Assembly (NCBI GenBank): GCA_027487735.1
Contig: JAIYDA010000117.1
Span: 1 to 64,000, forward strand
DNA from: Planctomycetaceae bacterium
GTDB taxonomy: Bacteria > Planctomycetota > Phycisphaerae > Phycisphaerales > UBA1924
DNA length: 64,000 nucleotides
Direction: 5' to 3'
Shown here: positions 57,062 through 64,000 of the stretch, in pieces
Numbering within the stretch: position 1 is the first letter of the stretch
Layout: every line of letters starts with the position of its first letter
The notes under the pieces: generated by a model
Seen by the model: the letters and a program-made list of their open reading frames with translations, nothing else
Told to the model about the DNA's origin: nothing
Database searches by the model: none
Program-made: the position numbers and the translations under genes

Positions 57062-58066
57062 ATGTCCACGTCGCCCAAGGCCCTCCCGCGCGTCATCAGC
57101 CTGCTTCCGAGCGCGACGGAGCTGCTCGCCGCAGCCGCGCCGAGCACCTGGCAACGCATGCTGGTGGGCAAGAGCCACGAGTGCGACTTTCCGCACGGGC
57201 TTGCGAGCACGCCCGTGCTGACAGCCTCGCGTGTACACGCCTCCACAGCCGCTGCCAAGCCCTGGGCAGACATCGATGCGCAAGTCTCCGCGGCTGCCAC
57301 TGCGGGCACCGCCCTGTTCTCCATCGATGAGGCTCTGCTCGCCTCGCTCGCGCCCGATGTCATCCTCACGCAGGACGTGTGCGAGGTCTGCGCAATCGAC
57401 CTCGCACTCGTGCACCGCATCGCGAAACAGCTACCCCACCACTGCGAGGTGCTGAGCCTGAGTGCCACCACCATCGAGGGCATTTTCGACGACCTACTTC
57501 GCGTGGGCGCAGCCGTAGGGTGTGAGGCCAGCGCGTCCACCGCTGTCGTGCGTCTGCGCGAGCGGATGTTTGAGGCCAGCGAGTTCGTCAACCCCTACGC
57601 CGATGCCCCGCCCGTCGCGCTCCTGGAATGGACCGACCCGCTCTTCTGCGCTGGGCACTGGAGCGTGCAGCTTTTAGAGCGTGCCGGCGCGAGCCACCCC
57701 TGGAACCCCACGCACATCCGCGACACCGCCGGCGCTGCGATGGGCCCACAGCAAGGCGAGCGCATCGCGGGCAAGAGCACGCGCATCACGCCCGAGCAGC
57801 TCGCGCAGCACGACCCGCAGTGGATCATCATCGCCCCTTGCGGGCTCTCGCTGTCGCAAACGCAAGCCGCCGCGCGCGAGCTGCTGGCGCAGCCTTGGTT
57901 CCAAGCGCTCTCTGCGGTGCAGCACAAGCGGGTGGCCCTGGTGGATGGCAACCAGTGGTTCAATCGCCCGGGCCCGCGCGTGGTCGATGCGTTCGAGTGG
58001 CTCGTCTCGCTGCTGCAAGGCGTCAAGCTCGGTCAGTCGCAGGGCATCGTGGAGTTGCTGCAATAG
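57062..58066 (+). CDS. BtuF-like cobalamin/metal-chelate ABC transporter substrate-binding protein
   Basis: RVISLLPSATELLAAA...LVGKSHECDFP...APDVILTQDVCEVCAIDLALVHRI. Confidence 0.82.
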   Translation: MSTSPKALPRVISLLPSATELLAAAAPSTWQRMLVGKSHECDFPHGLASTPVLTASRVHASTAAAKPWADIDAQVSAAATAGTALFSIDEALLASLAPDVILTQDVCEVCAIDLALVHRIAKQLPHHCEVLSLSATTIEGIFDDLLRVGAAVGCEASASTAVVRLRERMFEASEFVNPYADAPPVALLEWTDPLFCAGHWSVQLLERAGASHPWNPTHIRDTAGAAMGPQQGERIAGKSTRITPEQLAQHDPQWIIIAPCGLSLSQTQAAARELLAQPWFQALSAVQHKRVALVDGNQWFNRPGPRVVDAFEWLVSLLQGVKLGQSQGIVELLQ

Positions 58067-58136
58067 GTCGCAGCGTCGACGACGCGCGAACGACGACCAG
58101 CCACCAACCCAGGCAAACCGCACCGCCCACACAGCC

Positions 58137-59057
58137 TCACGCAATCCGCCCGCCCGCATCCGCAAGCAGTTGCCGCGCGCGGTCCGCATCCGCCCCGCTC
58201 CGCACCATCACGATCGCGACCTTCGCCTCCCCATCCGCTTGCTCCAGCAGTTCCAGCGCTCGCTCGCGATCCACCTGCGTGACGCTGCTCACGATCCGCG
58301 CAGCCCGGTCGCGCAGCTTGTCGTTGGTCGCCCGCACATCGACCATCAGGTTGTCAAACACCTTCCCCGCACGCACCATGAGCGTCGTCGAGATCGTGTT
58401 GAGGGCGATCTTGGTTGCCGTCCCCGCTTTCAGGCGCGTGCTGCCCGTCAGCACCTCGGGCCCGGTCTTGATCGCGACGAGATGGTCGCAGTGCTCGGGC
58501 TTCTCGGGCAGTGTGGTGCACGTCAGCAGAGCCGTCAGCGGGCGCTGCTCGGGCTTCTTGATCTTGGTCTTGGCAAACGCGAGCGCGCCGAGCGCATAAG
58601 GCGTCGTGCCCCCCGCCGCGATCGCAATCAGCGTGTCCTCCCGCGTCAGCTTCAGCTTCTCCAGCTCTTCCCACGCACCCTTCGCGTCATCCTCCGCCCC
58701 CTCGCTGCTCTTGCGGAGCGCACCATCGCCCCCCGCGATGATGCCGACGATTCTCGTGGGCGGCACGCAGAACGTGGGCGGTGCCTCGCTCGCGTCGAGC
58801 ACGCCCAGCCGCCCGCTCGTGCCTGCCCCCACATACACCAGCCGCCCGCCCGCGACAAATCCTGGCTCAGCGGCTTCAATCAGTGCCGTCAATCGCGAGC
58901 TCGCCCGCTTGAGCGCGAGCAGCACCTGGCGGTCCTCCCGTTGCATGAGTTCCACGCACTCCGCCGCCGAAAGCTCGTGCAGCCCACGACTGCGGGGGTT
59001 GCGCTTCTCGGTGTCGATGTGGCTTCGGTCGGGCACTGCCTTGGGCGTAGGGGTCAT
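58137..59057 (-). CDS. murQ: N-acetylmuramic acid 6-phosphate etherase
   Basis: RNPRSRGLHELSAAECVELMQREDRQVL...GRLVYVGAGTSGRLGVLDASEAPPTFCVPP. Confidence 0.95.
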   Translation of the reverse strand: MTPTPKAVPDRSHIDTEKRNPRSRGLHELSAAECVELMQREDRQVLLALKRASSRLTALIEAAEPGFVAGGRLVYVGAGTSGRLGVLDASEAPPTFCVPPTRIVGIIAGGDGALRKSSEGAEDDAKGAWEELEKLKLTREDTLIAIAAGGTTPYALGALAFAKTKIKKPEQRPLTALLTCTTLPEKPEHCDHLVAIKTGPEVLTGSTRLKAGTATKIALNTISTTLMVRAGKVFDNLMVDVRATNDKLRDRAARIVSSVTQVDRERALELLEQADGEAKVAIVMVRSGADADRARQLLADAGGRIA

Positions 59058-59199
59058 GCGTCGAGGATAAGCCCAAAGGCCCGGGCCTTGGCATCTTTCC
59101 GCGCGGACAGGAAAAACAAAGACCCGAAAAACAAGGTTGGCATCGGGGCGGTTTTCCGATATCTTCCGAAGAAGTCCGTCGTAAACTTGCGCGTTCGCT

Positions 59200-59229
59200 G
59201 CATACGCCGCCCCCGGGGTGTGCGTATGC
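59200..59229. promoter_or_regulatory. 30-bp imperfect palindrome upstream of the DUF481-like gene
   Basis: GCATACGC-CGCCCCCGGGGTGT-GCGTATGC. Confidence 0.5.
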
Positions 59230-59272
59230 CTTGGCAGCCCGCGACGACACGGACGGAGTTGTGGCTCTTCTC

Positions 59273-60553
59273 ATGGAGGTGCGTGTGCAGCATGAAGGCT
59301 CGACACCGCGTGAAGTGCTCGCCGCGTCGCCATCGGCTCGGGCGCGCGTCCACGCACGTCGCACCGCTGCGATCGCCGCCCTGCTTGCCGCCAGCGTCAT
59401 GCCGCTCGCCGCCGCGCAGGTTGCCCCGCCACCCATCCCCACGCCCACCGCTCCGCCCCCCGCGAACCCGCCCTCGCCCGATCGTGGCGGGCCCGTCGTC
59501 ACCATCACGCTCACCAGCGGCGAAACCCTCCGAGGCGTGCTGAAGGCTGTGGATGGCCAGCGCGTGGTGCTCACGCATCCGGTGCTGGGCGATGTCACGA
59601 TGCCTCGCACCGGCATCGCAAGCAGCGAACCCCCCATCGACAACGTGCTCGCGCCGCCGCCGCCACCCCAGCCAGAACCAAAGCCTGAACCAAAGCCAGA
59701 ACCAAAGCCCGAGCCAAAGCCAGAAGCCCCCAAGCCCGAAGCTCCAAAAGCTGAGCCTGCAAAGCCCCAGCCTGCACCCGCCCCAGCCCCCCCCAAGCCC
59801 GCCGAGGCTGCCAAGCCCGTCCCGCCTACCAACCCCATCGCCGCAATCTTCGCCGAAGACCAGAAGCACTTTCTCGAAGGCTGGAAGCGCCAGGTCGAGT
59901 TTGGCATCAACGGCGCAACCGGGCCCAGCGACACGCAGAACTACCGCGTCGTCGTGAACCTCAACCGCAGCACCACGAAGATGAACACCACCGCCCAGTT
60001 CAGCTATGCCTATGGGCAAGGCAACGCGGGCACGACGCAAAACCGCGGCGAGTTCAGCGGGCGCAACGACTGGAATCTTGGTGCCACCCCCTGGACCCTC
60101 TGGGCAAGCACGCGAGGCGAGGTGGACGAGCGGGCACGCTGGGATTCCCGCGTCTCGCTCGCCACAGGCGTGGGCTACACCATCTGGAAGGACACCGACA
60201 AAGACCCCTTCCCGCGCATCACCCTCATCGCGCGAGGCGGCGTGGGCGGGGCCCGCGAGTTTGGCGGCACGCGCAACGAGATCGTCCCCGAGGTGGGCAT
60301 CGTGGGCGTGACGGCGGACGCGAAGTTCTCGGACAAAGTCTCGGCCTATGCCAGCACCGAGTACTTCCCCAGCGGACGCAGGTGGGACTGGGACAACTTC
60401 CGCTCCGTCTCGCGCGCGGGCCTGAACTTCAGCATCGACCCTGAGCTGAATATGAACCTGCGCATGGGCATTGAGCACCGCCACGACAGCGAGGCGCGGG
60501 GCGACTTTGCCAACATCGTCGAGTACTTCGTCGTGCTGGGCTTTGCCTTCTGA
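59273..60553 (+). CDS. DUF481-like outer-membrane protein with PEPK linker
   Basis: Signal-like N-terminus; LTSGETLRGVLKAVDGQRVVLTHPVLGDVTMPRTGI; beta-strand-rich C-terminus ending in VVLGFAF. Confidence 0.8.
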   Translation: MEVRVQHEGSTPREVLAASPSARARVHARRTAAIAALLAASVMPLAAAQVAPPPIPTPTAPPPANPPSPDRGGPVVTITLTSGETLRGVLKAVDGQRVVLTHPVLGDVTMPRTGIASSEPPIDNVLAPPPPPQPEPKPEPKPEPKPEPKPEAPKPEAPKAEPAKPQPAPAPAPPKPAEAAKPVPPTNPIAAIFAEDQKHFLEGWKRQVEFGINGATGPSDTQNYRVVVNLNRSTTKMNTTAQFSYAYGQGNAGTTQNRGEFSGRNDWNLGATPWTLWASTRGEVDERARWDSRVSLATGVGYTIWKDTDKDPFPRITLIARGGVGGAREFGGTRNEIVPEVGIVGVTADAKFSDKVSAYASTEYFPSGRRWDWDNFRSVSRAGLNFSIDPELNMNLRMGIEHRHDSEARGDFANIVEYFVVLGFAF

Positions 60554-60615
60554 AGTCGCGGCCCCTTCCGCCAGCGCACACCCCCGCACGCCGATCGCTC
60601 ATATCCTGCTGCCCC

Positions 60616-61665
60616 TTGCCCCGATACGCACTCACGCTGGCTTACGACGGCACCGACTTCTCTGGCTGGCAGAAGCAAGAGCCCCTGCGGACTGCCACGC
60701 TCGTCGATGCCTCGCGCTTGCTCCCCCCAGCCCCCACCGACACCACCGAAACCGGGCGCGTGCAGCTTCGCACCGTGCAGGCGGTGCTCGAGCGAGCCGT
60801 GCGCGAGGCGGTGCGCGAGCCCGTGCTGGTCGTGGGCGCCAGCCGCACAGACGCGGGCGTGCACGCGTTGGGGCAGGTCGCTGCGTTTAGTTGCTCGGGC
60901 GATGCGCTGCCCTCGGGCGATGAGGCCAGCACGCCCGCGAGCGCTGCGGGCGAAGCACCGAGCCAAAGCACTGGTCGGGGCACTGGTCTGGGCACTGGTA
61001 TAGGCACTGGTCGGGGCACGGGCTGGCCCGCCTCGCGCGGGCCCGGGCGGCTCATCAAGGCCATCAACAGCCGCCTGCCCGCGGACGTGACGGTGCTCGA
61101 TGCCCGCCTCGTGCCCGACGACTTTGACCCCGTGCGCTGGGCCCTGCGCAAGCAGTACGTCTACAGCTTCCGCATCAGTCGGCACCTGGCGATGTTTGAT
61201 CGCGACCGCGTCTACTGCGTGCACGATGAGCTGGACGTGGACCGCATGCGCAGCGCCGCCCAGCACCTGCTGGGCACGCACGACTGCCTGGGCCTCACGA
61301 GCGCCCAGCACGGCAGAATGACCACGGTGCGCACCATCGAGGCCTGCGACGTGCGCTGCTACGCCTCCCCCGCAGAAGGCGCCCTGCCAGACATCGACCC
61401 CAGCGCGATGCTCGTGCAAGTACACGTGCGCGGCACGGGCTTTTTGTACAACATGGTGCGCATCATCGCGGGCACGCTGCTGGATGTCGGTCGCGGCAGG
61501 CTGAGCGACGACGTCTTCGCCCGCGTCTATCAAACGCTCGACCGCCGCCTCGCAGGCCCCACCCTTCCTGCCAACGGCCTGTGCCTGGAGTGGATCGAAC
61601 ACGCCCTGACCAAGCCCGCCACGCTCGACGCTGACACGCCGGATGCGGCGACCGAAGAGCAATGA
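60616..61665 (+). CDS. truA: tRNA pseudouridine synthase A with low-complexity insertion
   Basis: YALTLAYDGTDFSGWQKQ, VVGASRTDAGVHALGQVAAF, FLYNMVRIIAGTLLDVGRGRL; TTG start at 60616. Confidence 0.94.
   Translation: MPRYALTLAYDGTDFSGWQKQEPLRTATLVDASRLLPPAPTDTTETGRVQLRTVQAVLERAVREAVREPVLVVGASRTDAGVHALGQVAAFSCSGDALPSGDEASTPASAAGEAPSQSTGRGTGLGTGIGTGRGTGWPASRGPGRLIKAINSRLPADVTVLDARLVPDDFDPVRWALRKQYVYSFRISRHLAMFDRDRVYCVHDELDVDRMRSAAQHLLGTHDCLGLTSAQHGRMTTVRTIEACDVRCYASPAEGALPDIDPSAMLVQVHVRGTGFLYNMVRIIAGTLLDVGRGRLSDDVFARVYQTLDRRLAGPTLPANGLCLEWIEHALTKPATLDADTPDAATEEQ
60969..61028. repeat. 12-bp tandem repeat cactggtcgggg (4 plus a degenerate copy) in truA
   Basis: Read directly; encodes GRGTGLGTGIGTGRGTGW. 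Confidence 0.9.
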
Positions 61666-61765
61666 GCGCGGAGGCTGGGCTTGCGCAGGGGGGACGCAAG
61701 GGACTCGGCACCCGCCAACGACGAAACCGCAACGACAGACCTTCCGCAGGCAAGACCGAGCACCC

Positions 61766-61803
61766 AAAGAAAACACCCCGCCGCAGATGCGACGGGGTGT
61801 GAT
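61766..61803 (-). terminator. Rho-independent terminator for the collagen-like gene
   Basis: Minus strand ACACCCCGTCGC-ATCT-GCGGCGGGGTGTTTTCTTT. Confidence 0.8.
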
Positions 61804-61835
61804 GCTTGCTGTCAGACGGTGATGGTCAGGGTTGT

Positions 61836-64000
61836 TTACTGGTCGGCTTCGTAATCAAAGGAGACGGAGAGAACGCCAGTACGGGCGCTGTTTGGGTCTT
61901 CTGCCGAACTAGCGTTGCGAGCGATCGTCAGTACGATCACGTCACCTGGTGCCCAAGCCGTATTTGCACCCTCGCCGGTCGCCCAGTTGTCGCCAACTTC
62001 TGGGATAACTTGCGTCGCCACCTGAACGTTGCTCGGGTCGGCCGACTCCGCCGCATTCACCTCAGACACACCCACTCCGCTGCGCAGGTTGTAGCGGAAG
62101 CGCGTCGCGCCGATCGCAGTGAACTCGGTGTCCTTGGTGAAGCTGATATCCATATTCACCTTGCGGCTGCCGTTCGCCTGGGTCGAGTCGGTCGCCCACT
62201 TCAACGTCAGCCGCGGGGTCACAAGGCTCGGAATCGCAGCCAAGTCGCCCGAGGAAGGCCCGACGTAGTCCGCCGGAACCACAAAGCTCACTGTCATGTA
62301 CCCGTTGCTGTTTGCGCTGCCGAATGACGTCAAGCGCATTGTGCGATTGGCGGCCGTTGTTCCGTTGCCAAAGTCAAACGTACTGGTGCTGCTCGGGGAG
62401 AACATATTGCCGCTGAGCGACATGCGCCGCGTCCGGTTCGCAATCTTCGCCGCCGTCACCTGGCTGTCGCCAATGTCGGCCGTCGCGATGCTGCCGTTCG
62501 CGATCTTGCTGCTGTCCACCGCGTCGCCCGCGAGCATCGCGTTGGTCACGCCGCCAGCGTTGATGCTCACCTGGTTGCCACCAAGCGAGATGCCTGCACC
62601 CGCCGTGTAGGTCGGGCCCACGGCATCGCCATCTGCGATGTCCGCCGGAATGCCCGTGATGTTGGCCCACAGTGCCGCAACGTCATCATCGACGCCATCG
62701 GCAAATCCGCTCGGCACGCCCGTGAGACCCGACCACAGCGTGGTCCCAGCAGGACCAGCCGGGCCCTGCGGGCCTTGTGCGCCCGGCGCACCATCGCTAC
62801 CAGCCGGGCCCTGCGGACCAGGCAGACCCTGCGGGCCTTGTGCGCCCGTTGCGCCATCGCTACCAGCCGGGCCAGCGGGACCCGTCGCGCCAGCAGCACC
62901 AGCCGGGCCCTGAGCACCAGGCAGACCCTGCGGGCCTTGTGCGCCCGTTGCGCCATCGTTACCAGTCGGCCCAGCGGGGCCCGTCGCGCCAGCAGGACCA
63001 GCCGGTCCCACAGGCCCCTGCGGCCCAGCCGGACCCGTCGGCCCGCTGCCAGGCAGCAAGAAGGTGCTCGCGGGCATGCTCTGCCCAGGCAGCGTGTAGG
63101 TCAGCTGCGAATAGGCAAACGTGCCCGAGCCATTGCTCGACACGACGTTGCCCGCGACCACGGTGTTGAAGCCCGTGTCGGCAACCAAGATGCCACCCGA
63201 GGTGTTGTCGATGACGCCCACCTGGTTGCCCGAGCGAATCTCGCTGTTGGCAACGCTGAAGCTGCTGGAGTCATTGGCCACGATCTGCCCGAAGACGCTT
63301 GCGGTGTTCAGCCACGTCGTGCCCGTGCCGCTGAGGGCTATGGCGGGCGTAGCTGGCAAGGTGGGCCAGAAGGTGCTGTTGCTTGCCGACAGCACGCCAG
63401 CGCTGATCGTCACGGGCGTGCCCGTGCCGCCGCCGACGGTGCGGAAGTTGATGTTGTCCGCGAACACGCGGCTGCCCGAGTCGCCGTTGCTCATCGCCAG
63501 CGCGCTGCTGCTGCCGCCCGCGTACGCGACGCTGTCGGCAAAGTAGAGCTGCTGGAACGACGAGCCGCCGAACGTGATCGCGTCGCCCGAGGCGGGGGCG
63601 ATGTCGATGGCTTGCATCGACACGACGCCGCCCGAGTTGAACGTCACGTTGCCCGTGATCTGCGTGCTGAAGCTCTTGCCAGCAACGCCACCCTGCAGGT
63701 GGATGCCGCCCACAAGGTTCACGCTCTCGGTGTAGTTGCCCGGACGGACGAGGATGGTGACCTGGTTGCTGCTGCCAAAGCCATCGCTCACGGCTGCGTT
63801 GATCGCAGACTGAATGCTGGTGTGCGTGCCCGCACCGCTGCCATCGACGATGTATCGAGCGGCGTTGAGACCGTTGGTCCCGTTCGTGCCGTTGCTACCT
63901 GCGGGGCCTGCGGGGCCTTGCGGGCCTGCAGGACCAGCTGCGCCGACAGCACCGTCAAGACCGTTGGCACCTGCGGGACCAGCCGGGCCTTGCGGGCCTG
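61836..64000 (-). CDS. Collagen-like (GXY) repeat protein with internal parallel beta-helix-like domain; 5'-truncated by window edge
   Basis: Minus-strand frame stays open to the right edge: [89 protein letters not shown] ... second GXY block ... conserved C-terminal domain. Confidence 0.85.
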   Translation of the reverse strand, partial: GPQGPAGPAGANGLDGAVGAAGPAGPQGPAGPAGSNGTNGTNGLNAARYIVDGSGAGTHTSIQSAINAAVSDGFGSSNQVTILVRPGNYTESVNLVGGIHLQGGVAGKSFSTQITGNVTFNSGGVVSMQAIDIAPASGDAITFGGSSFQQLYFADSVAYAGGSSSALAMSNGDSGSRVFADNINFRTVGGGTGTPVTISAGVLSASNSTFWPTLPATPAIALSGTGTTWLNTASVFGQIVANDSSSFSVANSEIRSGNQVGVIDNTSGGILVADTGFNTVVAGNVVSSNGSGTFAYSQLTYTLPGQSMPASTFLLPGSGPTGPAGPQGPVGPAGPAGATGPAGPTGNDGATGAQGPQGLPGAQGPAGAAGATGPAGPAGSDGATGAQGPQGLPGPQGPAGSDGAPGAQGPQGPAGPAGTTLWSGLTGVPSGFADGVDDDVAALWANITGIPADIADGDAVGPTYTAGAGISLGGNQVSINAGGVTNAMLAGDAVDSSKIANGSIATADIGDSQVTAAKIANRTRRMSLSGNMFSPSSTSTFDFGNGTTAANRTMRLTSFGSANSNGYMTVSFVVPADYVGPSSGDLAAIPSLVTPRLTLKWATDSTQANGSRKVNMDISFTKDTEFTAIGATRFRYNLRSGVGVSEVNAAESADPSNVQVATQVIPEVGDNWATGEGANTAWAPGDVIVLTIARNASSAEDPNSARTGVLSVSFDYEADQ

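Overview
High-GC chromosomal window with mostly single-copy housekeeping and cell-envelope genes. It looks like a Planctomycetes/Phycisphaerales-type bacterium: a LEPR-XLL-like N-terminus, a PAPS-type PEP-CTERM anchor, two copies of a GC-type dockerin-like C-terminal domain, a spd-type EF-G, and Cys-x2-Cys-GYDMRG zinc-ribbon proteins. I support about 46 CDSs. Recognisable genes include a WecA/MraY-like transferase, O-antigen ligase-like protein, fusA, ggt, an ECF sigma factor, MscS, gmhA, fdx-iscX, atpA, scpB-smc, a PgpH-like 7TM-HD protein, ffh, nuoC, a moeB/thiF-like gene, an RluA-family synthase, gspE, gspD, a btuF-like gene, murQ, truA, and an edge-truncated collagen-like/beta-helix protein. 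I found no rRNA, tRNA, CRISPR array, prophage or transposase. Main points of interest: (1) a stand-alone cobalamin-binding domain fused to a MeaB-type GTPase without any mutase domain (IcmF-like but truncated); (2) a recurrent 12-bp-period tandem repeat pattern inserted in frame in unrelated genes, including smc and truA; (3) an approximately 100-bp, roughly 3-copy noncoding repeat with internal hairpins in a divergent intergenic region; (4) orphan atpA, nuoC and fdx-iscX loci outside their usual operons; (5) an intergenic region with a GC-rich inverted repeat around an 8-bp tandem array; (6) a collagen/beta-helix/collagen fibre-like protein. All calls come from reading the sequence and the supplied ORF track; no database search was run.
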